Shown: positions 34,102 through 47,946, counted from the first letter of the stretch. The stretch: DNA of 64,000 nt from Eudorina sp. 2006-703-Eu-15 (GCA_003117195.1 BDSI01000120.1:279766-343765), one strand, 5' to 3'. A program made the numbers and translations. Notes: a model not told the origin generated them from the letters alone.

Positions 34102-36142
34102 AGCGGACTGCCCGGCCTCGGGCGGGTGGGTCTTGGCGTTGGCAGCGCGCTTGCAAAGCCGTCGCAGGCAAGAATTGGAAATGGTCGGCTAAAATGGTCG
34201 GCTAAGTGGCGGTGCGGGGTGGTACAGCGCTGCCATGTTGGTAGAGCTGCGGCCGCCCACTCGTTGGGTAACCTTATAACCACTAACCTCGCCTACCGGC
34301 CCCGTGAGACAAACCACCTCACAGTTCAGAGTGATTTACTTATACATTCCCAATGCCTTCGTACTATTCGCCACCTGTATAAGTCAGACGGCGCATAGCA
34401 GAGGACCGTCGCATACTGTGCAGCGCCGGTTATGATGACTTCACCATTGTTCTTTTCTGCCACCATCGATTGGCGTACCGGCGGATGCTCGTCGAAGCTC
34501 TTGAACCTCATTTCGTGCTCGAGTCCGGGGAGTGACGCGTGAGGGATGGCATCATTCGGTGTCTGGTGCCCTCAGGAGTGTCGTTTCAGTCCGTGAACAG
34601 ATAGTTCTAGGTGAGAGCAGTTTTTGATGCCGGATCATGAAGAAAAGGCAGAAGCAATGGGTGTTGATAGATATCAGGGCTGATATGGTGAAGAGATGCG
34701 CATGCCTTATCGAGCGTTGAGTGGTTGGCGTGCCGTGTGCCGTGCGCGAGAGGTGGCAGTGGGCGCATGGGGTGCACCGGGCGGGGAAGCCTGCGGCATG
34801 TTTCGTCGCCCTGTACTGTGCCAAGCGCTTCCGCATCAGGGGCGTACACGAAAAATAGGCAAGTGCCCTTTGAGGCGAGAAAGCGGCTCGAAAGCATGTT
34901 TGACAGTTGCGACCGGGTGCTGTTGGTTAGGTTGGCCGGAACCTGGGAGAGCGGAACCCGGTTGTGGGGCATCGAATGCGCGGAAAGGACGAGTGGTACG
35001 ACGCGAGTCGATGCTGTGCGGAGACCCAGTACGCAGAGTGAGCGAGTACCAGTGCGGTGCGGACTTCCTAAACAGTGTAAGACCTGTTTATATGAGCAGT
35101 GTTATTGATAGTCCGGGTCATCGGGTTATATTAACCTGACTAACAAAGTAACAATACATGTTGAAGCTGTCATGTCATACCGTCAAATTTAGATCCGAAG
35201 ACGCAACGTTATCCACGCTGCCGTTAGGGTTCCACCTAGATGTTTGTGCAATCCATAACCAAATCCACAGCAGGAAATCTGTCCACACATGAAAGCGGCG
35301 TGAATCGAAACAGACCGAGGGAAGCCAGAGTGCACGGCGCTGCAACGCGCGGCGCTACACACGGCGCACAAGCCCCTTTCCCGTTGGATCCACCACCACG
35401 CAGTGCACCCAGCCATACCAAGTCCACTGCGGTTATTAATTGATAATGTGTTACGGCGGACCCCACGGGTCATAGGTGACAGCCGCAGCCTCCTCACCAC
35501 ACGGAATGAACGTTACTGTGAAAACAAAACTGCGCCACATTGGTGCGCTCCAAAAGTGCGCCGATGCACAGCCCACACTGTGGTGTATCTCAGACCAGAT
35601 GGGTTATGAGACAACACGCAAAAGTGTCAACCACAGAACATTCCACGAGCGAGGCTCCATGCGCCACGCGTAACCCTCTTGCGTCAACACGGTCGTACGT
35701 TATGAGATATGCGTACACGACCTGCATCGATTTTTTAACCACAGTGTGTCCGAATACGCGAACGCCAAGCTTGCACGTTGCATACACTTCGTGCACGACA
35801 TGGTGTCTATTACCATGGACAGCTAATCATCGGACACGCAGTGGTTGCAGTGGTAGCAGTGGTAGGAGTGGTGGCGATTCGTTCATACGGTCTACCGTTG
35901 TAAGCGGTACGAGCTGTGGCCCGCTTTGGATTAACACGCACCGTTGTGAGGATTACCAGACATCTGTCATACATACGCAACGGGCGGGTTTCATTTCGGG
36001 ACAGCAACTACAGTGGAGTAGCTGTATTTGGATGGGCGCTGCGGGCATGGTCGTACACTGGTCGTACGTACATTCTTGCGCGAGGTAAGTCAAGGAGGTT
36101 ATTTGCACGACATTTCTCCATCGTGAAGGGCTCCCGGCGCAG
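34102..36142. other. Intergenic region, nothing recognised
   Basis: 3' flank of the RBMP2-like gene and about 2 kb without a supportable gene. There is a short GGTNGNAGTGGTAG repeat at about 35840-35878. It ends at the T-run preceding Helentron-like copy 3. Confidence 0.45.
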
Positions 36143-37103
36143 TTTTTTTGGGCGGGGCCCCAGCGCGGAGCGCGTTCGGGGGGCCCCGCCCCCTAGGATT
36201 GCCCCTCTGTGTGTCCGTCCGTGGGTAACGGCAAAACGTTCATTATCCGCTAAACTAATTCGCAATGTTTGTCATATTGATTGTCCTCTATTGCAAGGTA
36301 ACTTTGGTTTGGCTGAAAAAAATTCTTTGCGCACAAACGGTCAAAGAAAATCTCCATGGACCCGGGTCAACGTCCACCCAACGCCTCTCGCGCTCATATT
36401 TGTTTCAACGGGTGCCGCGTGATGAATACTTGGATTAATAATGGACAGCGCTTGCTAAATTGAACGTCCATAGTGTTCTGATGTTTGAACATCAAGATGC
36501 CACCAACATCAAGATTTGCCTTTTTGTCTTGCCAGATGAATACAATTCAACAATATGTATTGAATCAAAATTTCAAAATGCAAAGGGATAGCATACCGAG
36601 TACCAACAAGTTCTCCAGTTCCGATGGCCGAAGTCCGGGTCTCACCGCGGCTTTTTCGCACACTGGTTTTGCCTTATATTTGCTATGTAACTATTGATGG
36701 CAAACTTTAGAGGTTCACGTCTGCTGCGGGCGTGCAACTGAAGGGCTGCATGCTTGCCGACGGACCAAACAACTACAGCTTCACGGAAAAACAAGAATGC
36801 TTCAAGCTTGCTTTTTGATATCTGCTTGACAGACGGATGTGGTAGTGCAGAGGCGTCTAGCGTTACGATAATAATGCAGCAGATGCGATGAGGCGGCGCG
36901 TAGGTTTCGGGGCTACCCTACCTGCTTTACCTTGCTCAATCTATGCACGCCGATCTACCTACCTTCAACATCAACGAACCCCTCAATGGCGCCCTTGCAC
37001 TCTCTCACACTCTTGCGCGGTAACAGAGTTTCCGCAAGCGGCCTGTACGGATTGTAGGGGCCCCCGCCCTTTTTCCGGCTTCAAGGAAGCCGACCCCCTC
37101 TTG
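36143..37103 (+). mobile_element. Helentron-like element, copy 3 (near full length)
   Basis: Seven T's, then GGGCGGGGCCCCAGCGCG at the left. The right end is GGCCCCCGCCC, a CTTCAAGGAAG hairpin, and CTCTTG followed by T. The body is closely similar to copy 1 throughout (GATGTTTGAACATC palindrome, GAGGTTCACGTCTGCTGCGG, TCAAGCTTGCTTT). Same family features as described for copy 1; no coding capacity. Confidence 0.8.
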
Positions 37104-37447
37104 TCATCTTCCATGCTGGTTCGCATACAAAACAACCACATTGCATTAACAACAGCTGGCTGGGATCATCAACCTCATCAACTCCATATTTATCATACAC
37201 TTTCTTGGCCGCGCGCCGGACAGCATGCAGGTCATACAGCCGCAACTACTCCATGTAATGTAACCGTTACAAGGTGGACCCGTATCCCGACCGTGCAACA
37301 CTTATTTTACGTAACCAGGAAGCACCTATTTTTATCGTATCGACCGCCAGGAAGAGCGCGATGTATACATACGCCATACCAATTCACAAGAAGGACGAAG
37401 TTTACGGTTCACGACGTGTGAATGGCACGCATCTTGCGCGCCTTAGT
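37104..37447. other. Short spacer with a dispersed-repeat word
   Basis: Contains TGTAACCGTTACAAGG near 37259, also seen in the small insertion at 18364-18622. Nothing else was recognised. Confidence 0.4.
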
Positions 37448-40400
37448 TACGAGAAGGGCCTACGGCAATCCCGCTTTTTGTTTTGTGTAGGTTTGATGAA
37501 AGGATGTGAAGAAGGGCGTAGGGGGCCGATCGCATCAAGAGAGCATGAATCCTCATGAATGCTGCATACATTTCGGCGAAGCAGGGTGTATCGATGTAGA
37601 CGACGTCCACATGGTAGCATGTCGACCGGACGAAGGTCCAGTCGGTCCGTGGCCCGACCCCACTGACGCATGACACCGGCAATGCCACGAACCACACTCT
37701 CATCCGCGCATTGCCGCAGTCCTCCTACTTTGACCGGCGCACTGCCCACCACGACCGTCGCCGCCGGTGCCACCTCCGCCCCGCCCCCACCGCCTTAGCG
37801 GCATATGATAACATTCGTACGTGGAGGCAATGCAGGGGCCATTCCAGGCCCCATCTGCACCTGTCTCGTTGGACCTCTCGGGCCAAGCCCGACTTTGCCT
37901 GATACCATCTGCATTTCGGACCTTCTCGGGGCATGTACACCCCAGACATGTCCAAACCCACGCATCCTGGACCCCTCCCGGTAATCCACCTATACCTGGA
38001 AAACCCCCAACTGCATCCCATCCATGCTTTGGGGCAATGTACGTCGCAAAGGCTTACAGTACCCGGGCCCGACCCCGTCTGTAACCTTCAAAGTGCAGGA
38101 ATATCCCCCATTGGAACCCAAACTGACACCTGCCGAATTGCTATCTGTACTTGCTGGCATGCCCCCAGCGACCGTATCCCCACCCGGGCCTAATCCCATC
38201 TGCACCTCACCAATTCTAGGGGCAAGCGTCACCCATGCCCGAAACACCATCTGCACCTGATAAACCCCCGACAGCATCTCAAGCTGAATGTGAAGGCACC
38301 AGCACAGTCCGCCCCGGGACCTCGAACCCCGCCTCACATCACCCCGATCGACAATACCAATGACAACACTGACGTCGTCTGATCCCTTTTGGGGTCGGCA
38401 TTCACAGTCACTCATCTCGTCCTTGACATCTAGGCCTCTTTCTTACCTTATTCATTCCTCATTCGCACTGATCAATCAGTTTGCATTGGACGTCCGAGTT
38501 TTGCAACTCCAATAACGGTCAGGTTCATTCCGTAAGAGGAAGGTCTCCGCAGCCAAAAATGCGCGGACCCCGTGAAAGGGATCCGTCATCGGTGCCTCAC
38601 AGGGAAACCCCCGCGAGCTGCGACACCCCACCGACAAAGCAGCGAGGCATCCTCGCACTACATCGCTGTGAAAAGCAAACGTGGATGGGAACCCGCCAGC
38701 AGAGCCACCCAAACACGCAGAGACTGCCAGCGGGACAGCACTACCTATGGGGCAAGGGCGACGCACCACAGTCGCAACGGGAACGGATCAAGCAGAACAT
38801 GGGGGAAGTCGCCCACACAGGCAACCCAAGGTCCAGTACCCGCACCCCGGACGCGTCCTGTGCCGCTGAAGCTTGAGGTCCTGGACGCCCACGCCTGGCT
38901 CATGACGATGTGCGGCAGTCGCTGGCAGGAAGCCCCTCACCCAACAAGCACCCGACCGCCCCCAGCCGGGGCCAGGAGCAGGCTCGCCTGCGGGGCACAA
39001 AAAATCCCACCGACCCTCACTCCTCGGGGGGCGGCCCTGCACGCTGCAGGGTCCCCCCGGCCACCCGCAACACTGGATGGAAGGAGCCCACGGAGCCCCA
39101 GCCACGCATGGGGACCCCCAACTGGGAGGACTCGGCGCCAAGATCGGCCCCACACGGGAAGCTGCCCTCCGCGGGGCGGCGTCTAACCCGAGCCCCCAGA
39201 GCTGCCCCCAGAGCTGCGTCCGGCTCACTCACCCGAGCCCACAGCTGTAATTCCCATCACGGCCAGGGCCACGCGGCAGGCCCAGAAGTGATGCTGCCGC
39301 GTGGTGGCTTCTCCATCACCCGCCGCGGGAAACTTCCCGCTGCAGCCACACCGGGCCACCGCCGCGGGGCGCATATGGGAGTTGCCCATTTGCAGAGGCA
39401 ATGCTGGGGCCAGCCCAAGGCCCATCGGCACCTGGTTCGATATCCATCCCTATCCATCCATCCGGCCAAGACCATCCTGACCTAAATCCATCTGAATCCC
39501 AGCCTTCTCGGGGTACACCCAACCCATGCCGCCCTCCCTAAGTGCTACCCGTGCCTGCTGGCATGCCCAGCTTCTGCCTGCTGTTGATCCCCACCATGTC
39601 CAACCTACCTGACCCTACCCCTGCTTGGGGCCCACCTCGCCTTGGCTGGAACATTATAAATCAGTGTCTCACCGTGTTGCCAAGCTCAAGCATCCCATAC
39701 TTCCCCCTCGCGTGACCCCATCTGCAAACCATGTGGACCCAGCCCGTGGCCGACGCACCCGACCCGTCCATCCGCCATCCAAGGGCCCCACGAGCCCTAA
39801 CACTGCACCTACCCGTGCATAACCTCAGGACTGTATTGCCCAGCTTCTGCCTGTTTATTGTTGTCTTCTGAACCACAGGTTTGCCACCGAGGTGCCATCC
39901 TACCTCAACTTTCTTCTTGTGGAATTCTTAGCAGTTACCGTATGTCAAAACGCCGTAACATTAATTTGGTATGACTTCCTAGCTTTGAAATGGCCCGCTT
40001 CTGGTTCCCCAATTGCGAACAGTCATCAACTTCGGCCCAAACAAATGTCAACGCGCTCGCAAACCTGTCAATTCAATGAACTTGTCTACGCTCTATCGTT
40101 GCGCTAACCGAACCTGGTGAAGGGCCTTGATTTCCTCCATGTCCCTCGGTTACGCGTACCTCACTGGAACCAATACGCTGGAACCCAAACAAATGCCAGA
40201 AGCGCACCCAACTCTTTCAGTCAAACGGAATTCATTCTCGTTATCGTGATGACGCCCAAATCCGTCGCTGCCCCTCCATTTCCTCAACGTCCCTCGCTCA
40301 GTCATCCATGTGCTCCGACGCAACTAAACGCGAAAGCGCGCCGCAACTTGTCAACTCAATGCAACTTGATATGCTGTATCCTTGCGCACACGGAACTCGG

Positions 40401-40543
40401 CGAACGCGCCCCCCTTTCTTGATGTCCCTCGCAACCGCGTACCGCTTGTACAGTGTACAGGGGCCCACATACGGGTGCGACATAAGGCCCAACTGTCCCC
40501 TGGGCTATAACCCTCTTTTCCGTTAGACGGAAAAACCGGGTAT
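37448..40543 (+). repeat. 3.1-kb repeat, copy A (unidentified element)
   Basis: Nearly identical to copy B (44301-48538) over its whole length. The left end is TACGAGAAGGGCCTACGGC. The right end is CCCTCTTTTCCGTTAGACGG followed by AAAAACCGGGTAT, where TTTTCCG and CGGAAAA form a hairpin. Flanks outside differ between copies. The interior is C-rich with recurring CCATCTGCACCT-like words and no convincing protein. At 38991-39005 it retains the uninterrupted site that carries a Helentron-like insertion in copy B. No terminal inverted repeats or LTRs were recognised, so its class is unknown. Confidence 0.85.
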
Positions 40544-40985
40544 ACTGTAAACTAGAAAGGGCGTGCCGCACACCCGATTTTGCAGGATGCGTCCCTCGTA
40601 TAGCATCGGCCATGTCCAAGTGCTGTACTGGCACAAACTGACAAGACCGAAAGCGGCCGAGAGTCAAAAATCATACATGATGAGCAAGCGGCCGTACGTG
40701 ACGACAATCATTCATGGCAACGCTGTTTACCGCCAACTAGCGACGAATCGCTGCAGACATACCAATGGCACGGCGTTGACTACCAGTTATCATCTTCCCG
40801 GCCATACCAGCACTTGTTTGGGTTTGTTGGGGTTCAGCCGTCGGGGTCGTTGGGTTCGAGTAAAGTCGTTAAGCCAAACAGCCATGCGTGTTGCCCAACG
40901 CAGCCGCACTACCAATCCAAAACATCCAAACGAGCTGTCGAAACCTCAGCAAAGCCTACCTGACACGCCATATGGTCGAAGAAGA

Positions 40986-42150
40986 CAATATCTGACCGGG
41001 CCCGACGTTGGCCAAGGGCTGCTGACCCAGCCCTAAGGGAAAGACCGCCGAAGCACTCATCCCCGGCGGGATATGGGGGAGAGGGGCGTAAGGGGCCTCT
41101 GCTCCCTCGCTCTCAACCAACGGCACTCGCCCGATCCCCATTCTACCGAGGACCGGTGACAGCTGTGCCCCCTCAAGGGATTGGGCAAAAGCCCATCCTG
41201 GGCGGGCTGCGCCTTGCAACCCGCTGTTCAACCTCATCAATCCCTTGCAGCACCCAGGGCGCGTTCCTCAGCAACTCGGATGCGCGCCCCTGCCGGTGCG
41301 GTAAAGCTAGCCTGGTCCCGCGCGCGTCCCTACTAGCTGAGCCCAGCTGAGCCAGAGCGAGGCCGTCTCGCACGCGTCAGGCCTTGCTGTGTCCGGGGTA
41401 TGCAGTCGGGCGCTCCATGATGGGGCTATATATGGTTTGCACAAGGCAGCACATTACCAAATAAGCTTCCCTGTCGTACACGCAGCGGATCCGGCCGTCC
41501 ACTACCGATAGGATTGGGTGGACCGGTCCCACCCCCTCCCATCCCCGTCGCGGTCGGCCCAGTTCTGCAAAACTGGCGACCCGCTACCAGAACTCCATGA
41601 CTGCGCGCGCCTTAACTACATCTACCGGCGACGGGGCAGCCGGCGCCCCCGGCACGGGTTGTGCGCCCCCGTTGCGGGTCGCTGCACGTAGCCCAACCCT
41701 CGCCCGCTCCATGGCCGTCAGCGCCGCTAGGGCAATGATATCCCAAACCCCTTGTTGCGCCCCCTGCGGTGGCTCAGCCAGCCACACATTGGCTCGGGTG
41801 ACGGGGCCCTGAACGTGTGCCCCGATCTGTTGTACCACTGCCTGAGCGACCGGGCATGCCCAGAAATGGTGTGCCTATGGTGAACACGGGTGGGGCCCCG
41901 CGCCACCGTACCCGCCGCACCCACACGCCTCGGGGTGAGCGTTGTGTAGGTGGCTGTTGCCAGGCAGCAGGACCCCGTCAACCACCGGGCGCCACAGTGT
42001 TTCCCAGTGCTCCCGTTCCCACTTGATGGCCCGAAGCCGCTGTAGAGTGGCAGGCACGCTTGATGCCGGGGGGTGTGCCGTAGGGCCAGCTACGCCGTCT
42101 GCCTCAAGCTGTTCCCGGGCCTCCTGCTCGTATGCAGCGTGAAGTCGTGT
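40986..42150 (-). pseudogene. LINE relic: ORF2 C-terminus (zinc-binding region) and 3' UTR
   Basis: On the minus strand, a broken frame reads WETLWRPVVDGVLLPG, then a Cys-rich segment (ACGCGGYGG), then HHFWACPVAQAVVQQIG and WDIIALAALTAMERARVG, ending at a stop near 41584. This is the reverse-transcriptase-associated zinc-binding C-terminus common in algal non-LTR elements. The frame shifts at least once around the HHF segment (near 41880), so it is dead. The 3' UTR continues to about 40986 and matches 13508-14009. RT and endonuclease parts are absent: a 5'-truncated insertion. Confidence 0.75.
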
Positions 42151-42403
42151 GTGTGCTACATGGTTGGTGGTGCATAACCCCATACCTGTACAACTACTGT
42201 ACAACTACCGACCCATACGAGCCATAGGCCCAAGGGCACACGAAAGCACGCACAAGACACTGCACTAGCAGGAAAAAAAGAGACCACTACCGTCCAAAGG
42301 GAACGATTGAGTTGTGATGGGCCGACATGCACTCCAGGAGCCTTGCTAACCGAGCCGGGTCCCAGGCCATGGCTTCCAGGATGGTATGTAGTAAAGTGGG
42401 GAA

Positions 42404-43415
42404 CAAGTAGGGGGTCGGCTTCCTTGAAGCCGGAAAAAGGGCGGGGCCCCCTACAATCCGTACAGGCCGCTTGCTTTAGAAGGAAAACTCTATTACCGCG
42501 CAACAGTGTGAGAAAGTGAAAGGTTGACATTGGGGGTGTCGTTGATGTTGAAGGGGGATCGGCGTGCATAGATTCACCAAGCCCAAACACGTCGGCAGCC
42601 CCGAAACCATCCTGCAGTACGCGCCGCCGGCGACGGCGGTCACCGTATCGGCACTATGGTAACGATAGTCGCCTCTGCACTACCACATCCGTCTGTCAAG
42701 CAGATGATCACAAAGCAAGCTTGAAGCATCCTTGTTTTGCCGTGAAACTGTAGTTGTTTTGGTCCGTCGGCAGGCATGCAACCCTTCAGTTGCACGCTCG
42801 CAGCAGACGTGAACCTCTAAAGTTTGCTATCAATAGTTACATAGCAAATGTAAGGCAAAAACAGGGTGCGAAAAAGCCGCGGTGAGACCCGGACTTTGGG
42901 CCATCGGAACTGGAGAACTCGTTGGCACTCGGTACGCTATCCCTTTGCATCTTGAAACTTTGATTCAATACATACTGTTGATTTGTATTCATCTGGCAAG
43001 ACAGAAAGGCAAATCTTGATGTTGGTGGTATCTTGATGTTCAAACATCAGAACACTATCGAAGTTCAATTTAGCACGCGCCGCCCATTCCTAATCCAAGT
43101 ATTCATCACGCGGCACCTGTTGCAACAAACATGAGCGCGAGAGGCGTTGGGTGGATGTTGACTCGGGTCCACGGAGACCGCGGAGCTTTACTTTGACCGT
43201 TTGTGCGCAAAGAATTTTTTTCAGCCAAACCAAAGTTACCTTGCAATAGAGGACAATTAATATGACAAACATAGCGAATTAGTTTAGCGGATAATGAACG
43301 TTTTGCCGTTACCGGACACACGGACACAGGGACACACGGACGGACACACGGACATGGGCAATCCTAGGGGGCGGGGCCCCCCGAACGCGCTTCGCGCTGG
43401 GGCCCCGCCCAAAAA
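42404..43415 (-). mobile_element. Helentron-like element, copy 4 (full length)
   Basis: About 1012 bp. On the plus strand it begins CAAGTAGGGGGTCGGC with the CTTCCTTGAAG hairpin, then GGGCGGGGCCCC, and ends GGGGCCCCGCCCAAAAA. The interior matches copy 1 very closely (ATAGTTACATAGCAAATGTA, CAGTTGCACGC). Confidence 0.85.
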
Positions 43416-44300
43416 TCTACTCGGCGCGTCCTCGACCTGACCTTCGACCTCGCAGCAATGACAAACCCGCTGTTCCCTGGGGACGCGCACGGTGTCTGCC
43501 CCTACGCCCTCTGTTGGCCTCCAGCGCCCAGCAAGACAACCTGAACCGCATTATCTTGCGGTATGTGCTACAGGGTACGATTACCGTAGCATATGGCGGC
43601 CACATCACGGCTGGGCCAGCATACGGCATGGCCCAGGCTGTCAAACAGACGAGCCGCCCAGCATGACAAGCCATACAGGATACAGCCCGTGCGTGCTGCC
43701 AGCAGGAGCCGTCCTCACAAAGCAAACAGACAGGTGTCACGGTAATGTAGCCGTTCTGGTCCCTTACTCCGTTCCAACTGGCCCAGATAGCTCGTAGGCA
43801 CCTCATCAACACCAACCAAGGACTGCGCACCCAACCTCCATTACCCGGGGGCGAGGGGGGGGGTTCACGCAGCCATACCGGCAAACACACCAAGTTACCA
43901 GCACGCCAGGGTTGCCTCTCCTGGAAACCGCTCAATACCCGCTGAAACTACTGAAACACGGGGCGGTTAGGGAGACGGAATTAGAACCGGCGGGAGGGGT
44001 CATTGCTGGAAATGCCCACATGGACTGGGCTGACTTCACCCTCTTGACATATGCAGCCAGGCCGACCAAAGCACCAATCGCCCTGACATGCCATACAGCC
44101 GGGCTGGCCGATAAAGCCGCCGGCCTGACATGAATGAATGAATGAATGAACGTTACGGCGCGACCTTTGCGTTGCCATTACCGCCGGTGTACCGCGCAGA
44201 TTACCGCTTTTTTACCAGCAAATTACCGCTTTGTACCAGCGTCCGCGTCCCACGCCGTTCCCTAGGCTATCCCTCTTTTGCCGTATCCGGCAAAATCGGG
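43416..44300. other. Non-coding region with diverged repeat remnants
   Basis: 43740-43960 is a diverged relative of the insertion at 18364-18622. 44268-44300 (CCCTCTTTTGCCGTATCCGG followed by CAAAATCGGG) resembles the right terminus of the 3.1-kb element and directly abuts the left end of its copy B, as if it were the remains of an older copy. A short ATGA run lies at 44130-44149. No gene was seen. Confidence 0.55.
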
Positions 44301-45854
44301 TACGAGAAGGGCCTACGGCAATCCCGCTTTTTGGTTTGTGTAGGTTTGATGAAAGGATGTGAAGAAGGGCGTAGGGGGCCGATCGCGTCACTTGATTGAA
44401 AGAGAGCATGAATCCTCATGAATGCTGCATACATTTCGGCGAAGCAGGGTGTATCGATGTAGACGACGTCCACATGGTAGCATGTCGACTGGACGAAGGT
44501 CCAGTCGGTCCGTGGCGACGCATGACACCGGCAATGCCAAGAACCACACTCTCATCCGCGCATTGCCGCAGTCCTCCTACTTTGACCGGCGCACTGCCCA
44601 CCAGGACCGCCGCCGGTGCCACCTCCGCCCCGCCCCCAACGTCGTCTTAGCGGCATATGCCAATATTCGTACGTGGAGGCAATGCAGGGGTTCCTCCAGG
44701 CCCCATCTGCACCTGTTTCGTTGGACCTCTCGGGCCAAGCCCGACTTTGCCTGATACCGTCTGCATTTCGGACCTTCTCGGGGCATGTACACCCCAGACA
44801 TGTCCAAACCCACGCATCCTGGACCCCTCCCGGCAATCCACCTATACCTGGAAAACCCCCAACTGCATCCCATCCATGCTTTGGGGCAATGTACGTCGCA
44901 AAGGCTTACCGTACCCGGGCCCGACCCCGTCTGTAACCTTCAAAGTGCAGGAGTAGCCCCCATTGGCACCTAACCTGACCCCTGCCGAAGTGCTATCTGT
45001 ACCTGCTGGCATGCCCCCAGCGACCGCATCCCCACCCGGGCCTAATCCCATCTGCACCTCACCAATTCTAGGGGCAAGCGTCACCCATGCCCGAAACACC
45101 ATCTGCACCTGGTAAACCCCCGACAGCATCTCAATCTCAATGTGAAGGCACCAGCACAGTCCGCCCCGGGACCTCGAACCCCGCCTCACATCACCCCGAT
45201 CGACAATACCAATGACAACACTGACGTCGTCTGATCCCTTTTGGGGTCGGCATTCACAGTCACTCATCTCGTCCTTGACATCTAGGCCTCTTTCTTACCT
45301 TATTCATTCCTCATTCGCACTGATCAATCAGTTTGCATTGGACGTCCGAGTTTTGCAACTCCAATAACGGTCAGGTTCATTCCGTAAGAGGAAGGTCTCC
45401 GCAGCCAAAAATGCGCGGACCCCGTGAAAGGGATCCGTCATCGGTGCCTCACGGGGGAAACCCCCGCGAGCTGCGACACCCCACCGACAAAGCAGCGAGG
45501 CATCCTCGCACTACATCGCTGTGAAAAGCGAACGTGGATGGGAACCCGCCAGCAGAGCCACCCAAACACGCAGAGACTGCCAGCGGGACAGCACTACCTA
45601 TGGGGCAAGAGTGACGCACCACAGTCGCAACGGGAACGGATCAAGCAGAACATGGGGGAAGTCGCCCACACAGGCACCCCAAGGTCCAGTACCCGCACCC
45701 CGGACGCGTCCTGTGCCGCTGAAGCTTGAGGTCCTGGACGCCCACGCCTGGCTCATGACGATGTGCGGCAGTCGCTGGCAGGAAGCCCCTCACCCGCCAA
45801 GCACCCGACCGCCCCCAGCCGGGGCCAGGAGTAGGCTCGCCTGCGGGGCGCAAA

Positions 45855-46873
45855 CAAGTAGGGGGTCGGCTTCCTTGAAGCCGGAAAAGGGCGGGGCCCC
45901 CTACAATCCGTACAGGCCGCTTGCTTCACTCTATTACCGCGCAAGAGTGTGAGAGAGTGAAAGGGTGCCATTGAGGGTGTCGTTGATGTTGAAGGTGGAT
46001 CGGCGTGTATAGATTCAGCAAGCTCAAGCAGGTAGGTAGCCCCGAAACCAACCTGCAGTACACGGCGGTCATGGCATCTGCATTATCACTATCGTAACGC
46101 TAGTCGCCTCTGCACTACCACATCCGTCTGTCAAGCAGATGATCACAAATCAAGCTTGAAGCATTCTGGCCGTGAAACTGTCGTTGTTTGGTCCGTCGGC
46201 ATGCTTGCAACCCTTCTGCTGCACGCGTGCAGCAGACGTGAACCTCTAAAGTTTGCTACAATAGTTACATAGCAATGTAAAGCAAAAGCAGGGTGCAAAA
46301 AAGTCGCGGTGAGAGCCGGACTTCGGGCCATCGGAACTGGAGAACTCCATGGTACTCGGTATGCTATCCCTTTGCATCTTGAAACTTTGATTCAATACAT
46401 AATGTTGAATTGTATTCATCTGGCAAAACAAAAAGGCAAATCTTGGTGTTGGTGGCATCTTGATGTTCAAACATCAGAACACTATGGAAGTTCAATTTAG
46501 CACGCGCCACCTGCCCCTAATCCAAGTATTCATCACGCGGTTGCATCAAACATGAGCGCGAGAGGCGTTGGGTGGATGTTGACTCGGGTCCATGGAGACC
46601 GCGGAGCTTTACTTTGACCGTTTGTGCGCAAAGAATTTTTTTCAGCCAAACCAAAGTTACCTTGCAATAGAGGACAATTAATATGACAAACATAGCGAAT
46701 TAGTTTAGCGGATAATGAACGTTTTGCCGTTACCGGACGGACCACGGACACACGGACCACGGACACACGGACACACGGACACACGGACACACGGACACAC
46801 GGACACACGGACATGGGCAATCCTAGGGGGCGGGGCCCCCCGAACGCGCTTCGCGCTGGGGCCCCGCCCAAAA
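45855..46873 (-). mobile_element. Helentron-like element, copy 5, nested in 3.1-kb repeat B
   Basis: Full-length copy with all family end features. The uninterrupted sequence of repeat A (GGGGCACAAAAAATCCCACC at 38992) is the empty site. In repeat B the flanks are GGGGCGCAAA and AAAAAACCCACCG. The insertion therefore fell inside an A-run (T-run on the element strand) with no clear target duplication beyond the A's themselves, as expected for T-T insertion by Helentrons. Confidence 0.85.
46748..46814. repeat. GGACACAC tandem repeat near the left end of Helentron-like copy 5
   Basis: About seven near-perfect 8-9-bp units (ACGGACAC) just inside the terminal GC hairpin. Other copies have two to five units, so this is a length-variable part of the family. 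Confidence 0.8.
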
Positions 46874-47946
46874 AACCCACCGACCCTCACTCCTCGGGGG
46901 GCGGCCCTGCACGCTGCAGGGTCCCCCCGGCCACCCGCAACACTGGATGGAAGGAGCCCACGGAGCCCCAGCCACGCATGGGGACCCCCAACTGGGAGGA
47001 CCCGGCGCCAAGATCGGCCCCACACGGGAAGCTGCCCTCCGCGGGGCGGCGTCTAACCCGAGCCCCCAGAGCTGCCCCCAGAGCTGCGTCCGGCTCACTC
47101 ACCCGAGCCCACAGCTGTAATTCCCATCACGGCCAGGGCCACGCGGCAGGCCCAGAAGTGATGCTGCCGCGTGGTGGCTTCTCCACCACCCGCCGCGGGA
47201 AACTTCCCGCTGCAGCCACACCGGGCCACCGCCGCGGGGCGCATATGGGAGTTGCCCATTTGCAGAGGCAATGCTGGGGCCAGCCCAAGGCCCATCGGCA
47301 CCTGGTTCGATATCCATCCCTATCCATCCATCAGGCCAAGACCATCCTGACCTAAATCCATCTGAATCCCAGCCTTCTCGGGTACACCCAACCCATGCCG
47401 CCCTCCCTAAGTGCTACCCGTGCCTGCTGGCATGCCCAGCTTCTGCCTGCTGTTGATCCCCACCATGTCCAACCCACCTGACCCTATCCCTGCTTGGGGC
47501 CCACCTCGCCTTGGCTGGAACATTATAAATCAGTGTCTCACCGTGTTGCGAAGCTCAAGCATCCCATACTTCCCCCTCGCGTGACCCCATCTGCAAACCA
47601 TGTGGACCCAGCCCGTGGCCGACGCACCCGACCCGTCCATCCGCCATCCAAGGGCCCCACGAGCCCTAACACTGCACCTACCCGTGCATAACCTCAGGAC
47701 TGTATTGCCCAGCTTCTGCCTGTTTATTGTTGTCTTCTGAACCACAGGTTTGCCACCAGGTGCCATCCTACCTCAACTTTCTTCTTGTGGAATTCTTAGC
47801 AGTTACCGTATGTCAAAACGCCGTAACATTTATTTGGTGTGACTTCCTAGCTTTAAAATGGCGCGCTTCTGGTTCCCCAATTGCGAACAGTCATCAATGC
47901 GCTTCGGCCCAAACAAACGTCAACGCGCTCGAATACCTGTTATCAA

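Noticed and set aside
38480..40540. Genes in the 3.1-kb repeats (frames of 100-200 residues)
   Set aside because: Frames are not preserved by the indels between copies A and B, and none shows a domain.
41597..42142. Plus-strand frames over the LINE relic
   Set aside because: The minus strand carries the recognisable ORF2 C-terminal motifs; the plus frames are shadows.
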